Part shown: positions 50,127 through 61,899 of the stretch, piece after piece | Position numbering within the stretch: position 1 is the first letter of the stretch | Layout of the letters: every line of letters starts with the position of its first letter | DNA from: Moringa oleifera | Lineage: Eukaryota; Streptophyta; Magnoliopsida; Brassicales; Moringaceae | Reading direction: 5' to 3' | NCBI GenBank assembly: GCA_021397835.1 | Contig: JAJFZO010000447.1 | Coordinates: 620,001-684,000 of the forward strand | DNA: 64,000 nt | The notes under the pieces: generated by a model | Databases searched by the model: none | The model's input: the letters and a program-made list of their open reading frames with translations, nothing else | What the model was told of the DNA's origin: nothing | Position numbers and translations under genes: made by a program

Positions 50127-51621
50127 GCTCTTTTATGCCTCTATTATCGCAAGGGTTCAAGAAGGATATACTAAGCTTGGACCGATGAAGAATGAACTGC
50201 TTTTGCGCTAATGACTTAGTGAATGAGTCAACAAATTTGTCCATTCTATTAACATGGGAAATTCTAAACAATTTGTGTGAAACTTGGTCATGCAAAAAGT
50301 GAAAGTCAATGACAATGTACTTCATGTGTGAAAGGAAAATAGGATTGGAGCATAAGTAAGTAGCTCCAACATTGTTGCTATAAATTTTTGGAAAGGCATG
50401 AGATGAAGCAACACGTTCTTAAAACAATTTGGTTATTCCATTTATTTTAGCAGTGACAGCACCAACAACATGATATTTAACCTCGATCAAAGATCAAGCA
50501 ATGGTGATTGTTTATGAAAACTCTAATTAATAGGATTAGAGCTAAAAAAAGTCAACATAAGCAAATGTAGAATGTCATGTGTTAACATTATCGGCTAGTC
50601 TGCATCTGTAAATGCATGAAGAGTAAGATGAGAGTGAACTAAAATGCATATACCATAATAAGAAGTATACTTCAGCTACCAAAGAACTTGTTTAACTGCG
50701 ATCAATAGTGAAAGTTGATCAATACATAAATTGAGCCAATTTATTAAAAATATAGCTACCATCTAGCCATATAGGAGAAAGATATTGAAGTGAGTTAAGT
50801 ACTTAACAATACAAAGTTGGATCATGACTAAAGGAACCATTATCAAGTTTAAGTGTCCCAGAGATAGATAATGGTGCACTAACTTCCTTTGCTTCATGCA
50901 TATTAGTGCAGTAGAGGAGATCAAAAACTTACCTAACTAAGATAAGAATAAGACATTAAAGGTCTGATTGGTTTCAATCCCCAAGAAGTAGTTAAGCTTG
51001 CCAAGATCCTTAAGAGAAAAACTGGTTGGATAATTAAAATGTGAATGTGCAAAGAGTGGAAGTATCATTAACGGTGAATAATGTCATCTATGTACACAAG
51101 CAAGGACATAATTTGATTCTTTGAGTTGTAAACAAATATAGGAGTATCACTTTTAGAAGTAAAGAACCCATAAAAAAGAAAGAGAAACTAGTGAAGCTCA
51201 TTATACTATCCTTGAGGTGATTGTGGAAGACTATAGATTGTTTTGTGTAACTTGTAGAAATGAGAAGGATAGTAAAAGCCAATAAAGCTGAAAGGTTACC
51301 ACATAAAAACATAATGAGAGAGAATGCCTTGTAGAAAGCATTACTAACATCAAATTGATTCAAAACCTAACCACAAGTCATAGCAATAGTAAGAATAAGA
51401 CGAATAGTGGCCGTTTCAACTGTTGGGTTGAAAGTTTTAATAAAATCAATGCCATAACTTTGATAAAACCGTTTGGCCATAAGACAAGCCTTATAACGAG
51501 CAATAGAACCATATGGGTTTTTCTCAATTCTATAGACCGTTGCATTCAAAAATGTTTTGTATGGGAGAGAAAGGTACAAAAAATGACCATACTCGATTCT
51601 TTTGAAGAGCAAGAAATTCAT
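50038..51621 (-). pseudogene. Copia element 2 reverse transcriptase and RNase H, disrupted
   Basis: From right to left: FLLFKRIEYGHFLYLSL and YRIEKNPYGSIARYKACLMA (51621-51480), then FDVSNAFYKAF, SAPLSISGTLKLDNGS, SLQYLSPIW, LTLHAFTDADW (about 50640-50600), GATYLCSN (about 50380-50350), and KYIVIDFHFLHDQVSHKLF, then DKFVDSFTKSLAQKQFILHR (50325-50190). These are the successive landmarks of RE1-like RT and RNase H. The Y-V-D-D box is not intact. Confidence 0.8.
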
Positions 51622-52099
51622 CTTTCATGGCATTAGGCCAATGAGAGTGCTTGTTTGCTCAGTAAAGGATGTAGGTTCTATGGAGGATGAGGTAGTAGAG
51701 TGAACGAACAAAGGTATTTTGGGTTTGTAAATGTTGTTTTGAGCACGGGTGACCATATAAAATGGTCAGATTGGAGGAAGATCTAGAGAAGAACTAGTTT
51801 CAGCTAGTTAGATAGAATTTATGATGTTATGGTATGGTATATATAAGGATATTGTATATATGTGGAAGAAGTATTACTTACTTGTGTTGGATAGTGTTAG
51901 GAAGAAGCCTTAAGAAAGAGTGAAGAATAACAGTAACTTTCAGGCTAGGACCTATAGATGGAGCAAGAATTTTAAGAAGTAAGTATGGTGTTGAAAAGGA
52001 GGACACAGTAGAATAAAAAGAGTTATCAATAGGTGCAATGATCGTGTCTAAATCTTTTTCTTTAAAAGCAACGAGATACTCGAAAAAAAGTTTAGTTAG

Positions 52100-53100
52100 A
52101 CATATGCATAAATCAAGATATGACTAAGGAAATATTTGTTCAATGAAAATAGCATGTTTAGAAATAAATATACTATTTAAGTGGATTCCAAAAAAGAAAT
52201 GTATAATGGAGAAGAAAAAAGTCGAGACATACACATGGCTACAGTTAAGGTTTAAGTTTTTGAGTGTTATATGGGCCAAGATAAGGTTAACATAAGTAGT
52301 CAAAAACATGAAGGTGAAGATATTTTGGTTTATAACCAAATAATATGCAATAATGTGTATCATGTTTAAGAACGAGTGTGGCATGTGATTAATGAGATAA
52401 ATTGCATTTTGGAAGGCATAAGACCAAAACAAAGGAGAATGGCAACATTACGAAAAAGGGTAATGCCAACTTTCATAATTGGACAATGTTTGCACTCAAC
52501 AAAGTTAACATGTTTAGGTGTATATGGTGGAAATGTAAGACGAAGGATTCCATATTGAATAAGTAGGTGAGAAAATGCTTAGTATTTGCCACCACCATCT
52601 ATGTTTATAGTTTTGATTATAGTCTAAAATAAATTTTTGATGAGTTTGTAAAATTTCTCAAAGACTTTAAATGCATCAAATTTAAATTTTAAAAGATATA
52701 ACCCAATCTACTATGTGAAATAATCAATAAAACTAATATAATATAAAAAAACTTCTAAAAAAATAACACAAAAAGGACCTTAAACATCTAAGTGAACAAC
52801 TTGAAATAGTTTATCATAACTAATAAAAAAAATCTTTAAAAGATAATTTAAAACTTTTTTCACAAAGATGAGAATCACTTACATTATTGAAATTGAAATT
52901 TAACATGATTTTTATTTTTAGTTAGAATTTAGCTCTGAATTAGAAAAGAAGGGTAGCTAAGATGTTGATGCCATAGTTGAGACAAGAGAGCAACTGAAGC
53001 AAAAGGAGTAAATTATTTAGTAAGTGAGGTAAAAAATGCCACTTATATAAGTTGTGTTTATTTCTGCCTTTCACCAAGGATACCCTGTATTAAAATCCTT
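52100..53100 (-). pseudogene. Copia element 2 integrase, disrupted
   Basis: The clearest part, 52432-52124, reads FWSYAFQNAIYLINHMPHSF and ends ISKHAIFIEQIFP. This is the end of the integrase domain (F-W-x-x-A-x-x-T-A-x-Y-L-I-N-R-M-P, then I-S-R-H-V-x-F-x-E). The part to the right is too broken to read with confidence. Confidence 0.7.
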
Positions 53101-53240
53101 CACAAAAAAAAAATAGTTAGGAAAAAATTCAATGGAAGTACCATTTTGTTCACAAAATTATGAAATAAATATTTAGTTCTTTTTAATCAAGGGTGCATGT
53201 AAAATATTATCGAATGTAAAAGAGGCAATAAGAGAACTAA

Positions 53241-54290
53241 TTAAAGAAAACTAGAATGAGAGATTGAGATTTTGTTACTATTACTGATTAAAACATCTTT
53301 CTTTCCATTATAATCTAAATGCATGAAGGGGTTTTCAAGATCGAAAGTAATATGATCTGTGACACATGAGTCAAGGATTAAATTGTTATTAGAGTGACTT
53401 GATTCTCCTTTAGCTATATTTTCTTGAGTCAAGAAGAATAACAAGATGGTTGTCCATGAGAATGACAAACCTTTGCTCTATGCCCTAGTTTATCAACAAT
53501 TGACAAGTAATACGAGGCCGACCTTGATTTTCTAGATACATATTTAAATTCTACACATGAGATTGTGATTGAAATTTTGAAAAATTCTTACTTTAGTTAG
53601 AAGAAGGCTAATGTTTATTAGTTTGCAAGTAGTAAGGTTGAGAATTATGTCTAATGGGTTGTTATTTGAGCCATATGTGGAGTCATTATAGCCACCATAA
53701 TGTCCTACATAACCACCACAACTATTATAAATGGATTTCTTTTGATTTAGTTGTATTATAACTTGTATTTCTCTTCCTTCATGTCTCCATTTTTGCGAGC
53801 TAATTCTTCATCAAATAATTTATCATATAGCTCCTCAAAGGAGATAAGAGTATCACGAACATGAACTATTGTTGTCAATTCTTTAAACTCATCAGCTAAC
53901 CCATTTAGAGTATAGGACATAATTGAAGCATCATTTAAAGGATGTCCAATAAGAGCTTCATTATTAAAGAGGCTTTACCCTGCTCATATAGGCAACTACA
54001 ATAGTTCCTTCCTTTTTTTCTGACAAAAGAGAAGATGTAATAAAAAGCATCTAGGTATCGGATTGCTTATCAAAGCTTGGTTCCAATTTATTCCAAGCAT
54101 TGCCAAAAGTGATACAATTGTTTATTGTTGGGCTAATTGTGCTATTAATAGTAGATTGGATGGCAAGAAGCATAAGTCGATCTTGACAAGTCAGGAAAAG
54201 ATATCCAAGATTAGTTTGAACAAACATGGATGAGTTCAATAAACGAATCTAAGAAGTCCATAACCAAATACAAGATTGGTCATTTGGGAC
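53241..54290 (-). pseudogene. Copia element 2 gag and protease, disrupted
   Basis: 54239-54051 gives CQDRLMLLAIQSTINSTISP and AWNKLEPSF, the UBN2-type gag core. GHRAKVCHS near 53490-53460 is the zinc-knuckle end. LILDSCVTDHITFDLENPF (about 53385-53330) is the protease start, with the catalytic Asp followed by Ser-Cys where D-S-G is usual. Stops lie throughout. Confidence 0.75.
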
Positions 54291-54560
54291 TTCCATGATG
54301 CCTAGTTCCCACCATTCTTTGTAAGCTTAAATGGGACCTAAGAAGATGCATTAAGAGATATCAAATTTATAAAAGGATGAAGAAGATTTTCTTGAGCTAT
54401 AGTGCTCTCTATTGTTGAGACAATTATTAGCTTTCTAGAGCCAAATGTTGCTTCCATCCTTATTGTGCCAAATAATTGGAAATCTTTCATTATTATTGTA
54501 AGAAGAAGACAACTTGATTATATGGATAAAAGAATCAAACTCTGTTCTAAGATAAAGGTT

Positions 54561-54572
54561 ACTCTAATACTA
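54561..54572 (-). other. Primer binding site of copia element 2
   Basis: On the minus strand TAGTATTAGAGT stands next to the 5' LTR. It differs from the TGGTATCAGAGC initiator-Met tRNA primer site by three changes, each fitting a transition. Confidence 0.65.
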
Positions 54573-54766
54573 TAAAGAATTTTTAAGAATGATGCTTGAT
54601 ATATTAACAGAGATGATGACAATATACATACATAACAAAATGATGTATAATCCCACTAATCTAAGCTCTATGATAGCAAGTAATAAAGCAATTCCACTAA
54701 TCTAGTCTATACAGTAACAAATTAAATCATTTAAACTGAAAGAGGATTAGATGTGTTGATTTTGTG
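54573..54766 (-). repeat. 5' LTR of copia element 2
   Basis: About 194 bp, aligned with 49911-50126. TAAAGAAT, GATGCTTGATATATTAAC and GAGGATTAGATGTGTTGATT are the best-kept parts. Confidence 0.6.
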
Positions 54767-55640
54767 GTTCATCATGTACAATTATGGTTATTCATGTGTT
54801 CAATTTTTTGTAAATTCTACTTAATCCTCCTTATTTAAAACAAAGTCTTATAATCAATAATTTTAATTAGCCCATCTATTCTTAACTGTGGGTTTTCCCT
54901 CATCCAAAAGCTCTTTAATTTGTTTCTCTCTCCTCTCACCATCTAAAAATGGGAAGAAAATAATTTGTTGTTTATTTTGCTTTTATACTTAGGGACATAA
55001 AAGTATGCTCAAACTTTTATCTCAATGATCATTAAGCTAGAAATCACCATATATTAGTTAGTAACAACATAAGTATTCATTAAACCTTTAACTTATATGC
55101 TAGGTCCAGAGTTCGGACCCCTTTAGGGCCACTGTCATGATCGTTAAATTCCAGGCCTCAAAGATGATGGATTCCTCGTCCATTTGTTTAATTTTCCAAC
55201 CAAGGTACCTCGATTATCAAAAAGATATCCACTAAATTTTGATTTAATGTTAACTAAATGTCTATAAAATATTATGATATTAAACTACTATTGATGTGAG
55301 AATATGATTATGGTTTCTTTAAATCCAAATCCACCATCCATGTTTATCTCAGCGTAATTACGAAAGTGAAAAAATCAGGTCATATGCCTCCTAAGGTCAA
55401 GGACCTTGTAGGCCCCCAAAGGCATTAGCCCACATTAAGACAAGTCATGCATCAATTTTACTTTCTTGTGTGAGAGGCTAGAGGAGCTTGTATAAACGTA
55501 CATCACGTGAACATCCACCTTAATCATTTAACAGCATGAGGCAAGCATCACATATTAAAGAATAATAGTCACTTCGAAAGTCCTCTTACAAGGAAGGAGG
55601 CTGAAAGAAAGACATTACTTTAACATCTTATCATTAAGCT
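54767..55640. other. Intergenic DNA between two retrotransposons
   Basis: No protein-like frame or repeat structure was recognised here. Two GC-richer patches (about 55100-55200 and 55375-55450) stand out from the AT-rich background. Confidence 0.5.
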
Positions 55641-57740
55641 GCCAATTTTTTTTTTCTAACTTTGGCATCAAAGCTTTCATTTTTGACATCAATTTTCTCT
55701 TGTTCTTTGCAGACTAACCCTTAACCACTTGTCAGTTCGTGGTACTCTTCACTTCAAAAAATTTGATAATATCAAATATCAAGGAGATAGTTACAAAAAA
55801 TAATAACCAATAACAAAATGAATTTGAGGATTAGTATTAATCTATACTTGATTAATATTATCCATTTATGAAAAAACCAAAGTCAAACCTCATCTCTTTC
55901 ACTTCTATACAAACTCCAAGCAAAATTTGGTCCATTCTCTCATAAATTTTTGCTTATCAAGCTTGCTTATTTTGCTCAATTCTAGGTTTCCATGAACTCC
56001 AATCTACATTTTACTGCCTGGATAGGGAAAAGGACTTTGTCATTCTAGATTTTGGTGTTTCTAGCATTCCAAATTACACATAACACCATCCTAAATTCAG
56101 CTTAAAGTATACACCAAACCTCAAGTACTTTAAAAAAACTATACCCATAAAATATTCATTAATAGCTAAAATATCAATGAAATTAGCCTCCATTCGATAG
56201 CTTTTGCAAAAGAGCAACTCATATAAATGTGTTGCAAAGTTTCAGTCTCTGCTTCACAAAAATGAATGATCTCCATTCACATCATAGCCCCTTGCAATTA
56301 ACTAAGCCCTACTAGGTAGGCAACCTCTACATAACCGCTAGATGAAGTCCTTAACTTTTAGAGGTAGCCTCATATTCCATATTAATATATAGTTTCCATT
56401 AACTGTCTCATGACTTAGCTTTGTCGTTGCTAGTCCATAACCAGATATAGCTATGTACTTACTATCCTAGCTAAAATGCCAAATGAGTTTATCTTCCATG
56501 AAGTTGTTGCTAAACCACTATTTTAATCATCTCATCAACATCTCTCTCCTAGAATGGATCTTTAATCAAGTCTTATCCCATGAGGTGGTCTATGGAATCC
56601 ATAGATCTCTCATAAGAGTGTAGTGGAGTTTTAAGCTCAATAAGGAATTCTATCTTAAAGTTATCCGGATTCTTTAGCCAGGGGTCTCCCCAAGCCACCT
56701 CTCCTAATTATCCATCTCCACCTTTTCTCTAATAGAGGTCGAGCACTCCAAATACTTTTCTAAGTAAAACTAGGGTTCGAACCCAAGTTAGATCTCATAA
56801 AGTTCTTTGAGGGAAAGTATCTGGCTTTAAAAAGCCTTCTCATTAAAGAATATGGGTTAAAGATTAGTCTCTATCCTTATTTAGCTAGCAATGCTAGGTT
56901 AAATTCACGTAAGCTTCTAAAACCCACACCTTCATGCTCCTTTCTGCTGAATATTCTTCTTCAGTTTAACCAGTATATTCCTCTCCTTTTATTCTGGTTT
57001 AAGCCCCACCAAAAGGAGTTTAATATTCTTTGGGTCTCCTCACACAAAAAGGTAAGTAATAGAAAGGTACCCATGCCTTAAGTTAGGAGTGCCTGGATAG
57101 TGATTTTAATTAATATTTCTTTTCCAGCTCTTGAAAAGAGCTTGTTCTTCCAGCCATGAATCCTTCTCCATACTCTATCCTTAATGAAGTTGAAAATGGA
57201 AATTTTGTTTTTCCCAACTAGAGATGGAAGGCAAGATACCTACTTCTATCCATGGCTGCTGGGACTCTCAACTTACTTGAGATCAAGTCTTTTACATACT
57301 TAAGGACATTTGAGTTGAACAATATACCTGACTTCTAGAAGTTCTCTCTTGCCTAGAGGCAAATTCATAATCTCTTAGAATCTAAGCCATACTTTTAGCC
57401 TCTCTTGTAATAGCCTTGAAAAAGAAGGAATCATCGGCAAATAATAAACAAGATATTAAAGGAGTTCTCCTGTATACCTTGCAATCATGTAATGTATGCA
57501 TCCTTTCAATATTCTTAATTAACATATAAAGACCCTTCGCACATAAAATGAAGAGGTATGGAAATAAAGGATCTCTTTGGTGTATTCCTCTTCTATGCAT
57601 AATAAGCCGTACCTTCCAACATTAAACACAATTCTACAAGAGACCACTCTAAATAAGTTTAATGCAAACAAAATAACATCTTTCATATATTTGTGATCAT
57701 CCATGCATAAAAGCCTTCATTCAAATGGTAAGCAAACTAA
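55641..57740 (-). mobile_element. 5'-truncated LINE (non-LTR retrotransposon)
   Basis: On the minus strand from about 57704: RGIHQRDPLFPYLFILCAKG and CLLFADDSFFF (RT box F-A-D-D at 57430-57441), then ILNSFWWGLNQNKRRGIYWL (about 57020), GVGFRSLREFNLALLAK, ARYFPSKNF, SFTWKSIWSARPLL and RWRWII, then a zf-RVT-like HIYMSCSFAKAI (about 56230). These follow the layout of plant L1-type ORF2 from the middle of RT onward. Endonuclease and the first part of RT are missing, as is usual for 5'-truncated copies. A run of ten T at 55646-55655 may be the complement of the poly(A) tail. Stops show it is inactive. Confidence 0.8.
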
Positions 57741-58594
57741 TCTACTTTTTTTTTTTCAGATTGATTAAAAAAAATGAATCCATCTGATAAAAAAAACTAA
57801 AAAACTAACAAAATTGGTTATTAAAAAAAGAGAGATGAGAGTACCAATTACATGAATTGTTGAATAAGTTAACTTTCCATAAAGAAATGATAAAATGAAG
57901 ATGAAAAAGTGAAAGATCTCATGCTATATTGTTGGTAAGAAGTTTAGGCAAGTTCATGCATTACCAAAATATTCTTTTTCTTCAATGAATTAATGTTAAT
58001 TTTTAAATTTTTAATTACTTTTTAAATGATTTAAGGTAAAATTCTTATAAAACTTTAAAATGTATTATTTTTAAACAAATCTTAACTTTTAAAAGTATAA
58101 AAACAAACTTTGATTTATCAATAAGAACCAAATTAAATTTTAAAATAATTAAAATTAAAAATATTTAAATTAAAATTTTTTTACAATAGATCTTAATTTA
58201 AAATATTTAAATTATAATTAAAAATTAATTTTTTATTATTAAAAGTATTTTTTAAAGATTTTCTAAGATAAAACATTTTTAAATTTTATAAAAATAGTTA
58301 CTGAATCAAAATTTATTTAAATTTAAAAATTAATTCAAATTAAAATATAAAATTGATTTAAGTAATTTTTTCAATAATAAAAATATTTTAATTTTTTTAA
58401 ATTATTTTAAATGAAATTTAATTAATAAATTAAAATTTATGTGGACAATTTCTAAAAGTTACTAGTGATTTAAAAGGAGGGGATAAAGCTCACATTTACC
58501 CAAATTTCCAATTTTACTCCTTTTAGTGCGAATGAGAATTGATAGTGACGCATTGCTGCCTCATGTAGTAACTGGAGAACTGTTAAAAATTTCG
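57741..58594. other. AT-rich upstream region of the PPR gene
   Basis: Mostly A/T runs without coding potential up to about 58460. The last 130 bases are more balanced and should contain the promoter and 5' UTR of the PPR gene. I see no clear TATA box. Confidence 0.5.
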
Positions 58595-58624
58595 ATGGAT
58601 CCCCGCGATTGTGGGCGGAGATAG
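58595..58624 (+). other. Possible upstream open reading frame of the PPR gene
   Basis: An ATG at 58595 opens a nine-codon frame (MDPRDCGRR) that ends 52 bases before the PPR start. If the transcript begins upstream of it, it could lower translation of the main frame. The transcription start is unknown. Confidence 0.35.
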
Positions 58625-58676
58625 TAAAAGGCAACAGAGTCAGCAGGAGGGAATTCTTCCTCTGTTTCCCATTCAA

Positions 58677-60239
58677 ATGGCGTTAAGGTTGCCACGGGCA
58701 CGCGCTGTCTCCGTTGCCTTCCGCTCTCTCTCTTCCCTGTCCGCCGCCCAAAGTGGCAACGTTGCACCTCACATCATCCTCGACCTCCCCAAACTAGAAC
58801 CGTCGCAAGACGCCGAGTCGCTTTCGCAGATCCTTCTCAGACACCACAATCCTTTCCACTGCTTGGAGTCTCCTCTCCAGCTCCATGGCATCTCCATCTC
58901 CTCTCAGCTCTTCCACCAGACCCTCCTCCGTCTCCGCCACTCTTCCAAGATTGCCCTTTCTTTCTTCCATTATTCCCAATCCCTGCCCTCTCCCCCTGCC
59001 ACCACCATCTCATACAACCTCATCATCGACATCCTGGCCAGGGTCCGGCAGTTCGACGTCGCTTGGCAGCTCGTCATCCAAATGGACCAAAATGGCATCA
59101 AACCCAGTACCCACACTTTCTTGATACTAATCAGGAGGTTGATCGCAGCTGGCCTCACGCGCCAGGCCATCCGCGCATTTGATGATATGCGCTGCTTTCT
59201 CGACGACGATGCCCAGGTTGGAATCAACGAATTCTGTTTCTTGCTGGACACTTTGTGTAAGTACAGCTACGTAAAGGTGGGTGTTGAGTTTTTCAATAAG
59301 AAGAAATGCGAGTTCGGGGTTGATGCCAAAGTATATACAGTTTTGATCGATGGGTGGTGCAAGAGTCGGAGGATTGATATGGCGGAGAGGTTTCTTAGAG
59401 AGATGGTGGAGAAGGGAATCGAGCCCACTGTGGTGACCTACAATGTGTTGTTGAATGGGATTTGTCGGAAGGCGAGCTTGCATCCAGATGAAAGGTTTGA
59501 GAGGACCATAATGCATGCTGAGAGAGTGTTTGATGAAATGCGTCAAAGAGGAATTGAACCAGATGTTACGAGCTTTTCCATTGTGCTTCATGTGTATAGC
59601 AGGGCGCACAAGCCGCAGTTAACGCTTGACAAGTTGAAATTGATGAAGGAGAGGGGGATATATCCAACCGTTGCCACATATACCTCGGTGATTAAGTGTC
59701 TATCTTCATGTGGGCGGCTTGAGGAGGCTGAGGAGTTGCTTTACGAGATGGCCAGGAATGGGGTTAGTCCTTCTCCAGCAACATACAACTGTTTTTTCAA
59801 GGAGTACAGGGGACGGAAGGACGTTGGTGGTGCTTTAAACTTGTATAGGAAGATGAAGGAGGATCGTATGTGTATGCCCAGTATGCAAACATACAATATA
59901 GTATTAGGGATGTTTATGAAGTTGGATCGCATGGAGATTGTGAAAGAGATATGGGATGACATGAAAGAAGGTGGGATGGGACCAGATTTGGATTCATATA
60001 CATTGTTGGTTCATGGGTTATGCGAGAAGCAGAGGTGGAGAGAGGCATGCCAGTATTTTGTGGAGATGATAGAGAAGGGTATTCTTCCCCAGAAAGTTAC
60101 TTTTGAGACACTCTACAAAGGGTTGATACAATCTGATATGTTGAGAACTTGGAGAAGATTGAAGAAGAAGCTTGATGAAGAATCAATAACTTTTGGTTCA
60201 GAGTTCCAAAGTTATCACTTCCAGCCATACAGGAGATAA
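58677..60239 (+). CDS. P-class pentatricopeptide repeat protein, probably mitochondrial, 520 residues
   Basis: P-class PPR proteins bind organelle RNA sequence-specifically through repeats of about 35 residues and act in stability, splicing or processing. This is one intact intronless exon, as for most plant PPR genes. The ATG at 58677 (MALRLPRARAV) is the first in frame; the frame is open further up without ATG. Residues 1-30 are rich in Arg, Ser and Ala without acids, like a mitochondrial presequence. From about residue 110 to 500 there are about ten PPR motifs, for example YTVLIDGWCKSRRIDMAERF, YNVLLNGICRKASL, YTSVIKCLSSCGRLEEAEEL and YTLLVHGLCEKQRWREACQY. No E or DYW domain follows, so C-to-U editing by this protein itself is unlikely. 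It resembles the Arabidopsis At2g13420 group as I remember it; the RNA target cannot be told. Confidence 0.93.
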   Translation: MALRLPRARAVSVAFRSLSSLSAAQSGNVAPHIILDLPKLEPSQDAESLSQILLRHHNPFHCLESPLQLHGISISSQLFHQTLLRLRHSSKIALSFFHYSQSLPSPPATTISYNLIIDILARVRQFDVAWQLVIQMDQNGIKPSTHTFLILIRRLIAAGLTRQAIRAFDDMRCFLDDDAQVGINEFCFLLDTLCKYSYVKVGVEFFNKKKCEFGVDAKVYTVLIDGWCKSRRIDMAERFLREMVEKGIEPTVVTYNVLLNGICRKASLHPDERFERTIMHAERVFDEMRQRGIEPDVTSFSIVLHVYSRAHKPQLTLDKLKLMKERGIYPTVATYTSVIKCLSSCGRLEEAEELLYEMARNGVSPSPATYNCFFKEYRGRKDVGGALNLYRKMKEDRMCMPSMQTYNIVLGMFMKLDRMEIVKEIWDDMKEGGMGPDLDSYTLLVHGLCEKQRWREACQYFVEMIEKGILPQKVTFETLYKGLIQSDMLRTWRRLKKKLDEESITFGSEFQSYHFQPYRR

Positions 60240-61080
60240 TGCTTCCTTCCTGACCAAATTCATGACTCAACTTTTCGGTGTTCTACTTAGCGTGATTGAC
60301 ACGTCAACGCCTTCACTGCATTGGTTCTGGTTGGGGACTTAATTTGGAGGTTGATGTTATATGTTGATGTTGGGGGAACTAAGCCTTAGATGTTTTTCAG
60401 GTAAATGTTCTTGGAGTATGAGTGAGGTTTCCAAATGGCAGATATTTATTTGTCAAATAAAAGATGAACTGAAAAGGGTTGTCTAATATAGCTTGAAGAA
60501 GAGGATCAACTGCCATAGTGAATGGTAACTGGAGATAAATTTAACCACTCTTTGTTGACAATACCAACTTACATGTCATTCACAAATGGCATGAGCTACC
60601 ATAACAGATGGTTATATGGGTACCACATAGCATAAGTCGCTATTCAAACTTGGCAGTGGTGTCCGCCGCTCTTTCTTGCATTATGGAGCAATTAGCTGGC
60701 CTCAGGCATTCTTCCTGGGAAACCATGCTCACAATGAGAGACATGTCAACGACCATATTATCAAGACCAAGCAGAAAATTAGAGGAAAGAGAAATAGAAA
60801 CTTCCATGTTATCACAGTTTTCAGATCCGTGCTGTGCTCTCTTCTTTTCTTCTTAGTTTGTTTGGTCATGTTGACATTGTATATGAAAACATGGCCTACA
60901 AGCCGTTCATTGGAAGCCCTCTTCTCTAGTCCTCAGTTTAAGTCTAGCACTGACATGTTGATATTAGGATGAGATTTTAGCTTCAAACTGTTAATCTTTA
61001 CATCATTTGAATTATCTGTGTTGTATTTGCAGCAGAGTTCTTCAACTTGCATAGTTGAAGACCTTAAAAAAAAAAATATC
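60240..61080. other. 3' flank of the PPR gene
   Basis: This stretch has balanced base composition, unlike nearby AT-rich DNA, and is likely 3' UTR for at least part of its length. Two overlapping open frames (60608-60856 and 60676-60972; the second has a hydrophobic run near its middle) have no family I recognise. It ends with a run of eleven A at about 61065-61075. Confidence 0.4.
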
Positions 61081-61899
61081 TGTAATGCTCAAATAAGTAG
61101 GTAATTTTTAAGAAATCAACAATCAACATATATCAAGTGAAAAAACACCTATATTTATGGACTTAGGATCGTGTCCTTTTGGGGAGTATAATCATCTTAA
61201 TAAGTGACTATTAAGGAGTTTTAGGTCAATGAAGTAGTCTTACTTTGACTCTTGTAGCTAGCCTTAATATCTCAAGGTGTTTGAGCTTGAGGTACCTAGC
61301 TTGGCTTAGTGTGTTGGATCGAAGTTCAACTCCCATCTTGGGTCCAGTTTGTGGATTAATAGGTTAGGTCAAGATCCACCTTTTAACTTGGGCTTAAGCA
61401 CCTATGTTATACGTTCTTTAAAAGGGATCCACGTTTGACCTAATAGTTAAGTTAGTCATGCGTTGATCGTGGTAAAGTTACTGAGATTGGGGGGTGTTTA
61501 GCCTGTCAAAGCTATCAAATACTTGTCTTTTGTTTGGTGAAGCATAATGATTCGCTTTTGACTTCAAACTCAAATTATGTCATTTTCTTTGATTTTTAGC
61601 TTCTTTATATATTTAATGTTTGGACAGATGACATTGTTTTGTTGGTGGCTATCAGAGACGTAGGTCTTTAGTATGATTATTTAAGGTAGAGCAATGCTAC
61701 ATTTCTACTTTTACTTTCATTTTCATCTTTTTTGATCTTCTTTCTCTTCTTGCAACCAAAATCCCTACTTGTTTCTCCTTCTCATTTTTCTTGTAAAATC
61801 TTAATTTGTTTCTTATTTTCTTATGGTTGTGGTTGTATTTTGCATTTGCTTCGCCGTTGCTCTTCTTCTTTATTGCGATCATCTCTTCAACTTTCTTCA
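61081..61899. other. Intergenic DNA with a pyrimidine-rich stretch
   Basis: No gene recognised. Between about 61700 and 61900 the plus strand is strongly C/T-rich, which creates a Lys-rich minus-strand open frame that I regard as a by-product of composition. Confidence 0.45.

Larger units (their letters stand above)
49911..54766 (-). mobile_element. Ty1/copia LTR retrotransposon of the RE1/Retrofit type, inactive
   Basis: Read on the minus strand, from 54766 to 49911: short 5' LTR, initiator-Met-type primer site, gag, protease, integrase, reverse transcriptase, RNase H, 3' LTR. All coding parts carry stops and shifts. The two end repeats are only about 200 bp. No target duplication was found, so the outer ends may be off by a few bases. 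Confidence 0.8.

Noticed and set aside
55100..55140. GTTCGGACCCC-like stretch as a possible tRNA T-arm
   Set aside because: No matching acceptor stem, D-arm or A-box was found upstream.
58611..58676. Longer N-terminus for the PPR protein starting at 58611
   Set aside because: The frame is open but the first codon there is GTG, not ATG. The next ATG at 58677 starts a plausible targeting sequence.
60608..60972. Two overlapping open frames downstream of the PPR gene
   Set aside because: Neither has recognisable family features, and they overlap in different frames. Probably 3' UTR.
58600..61075. Idea that the intronless PPR gene plus its A-run at 61065 is a recent retrocopy
   Set aside because: Most plant PPR genes lack introns, the A-run is 0.8 kb past the stop, and I found no flanking duplication.
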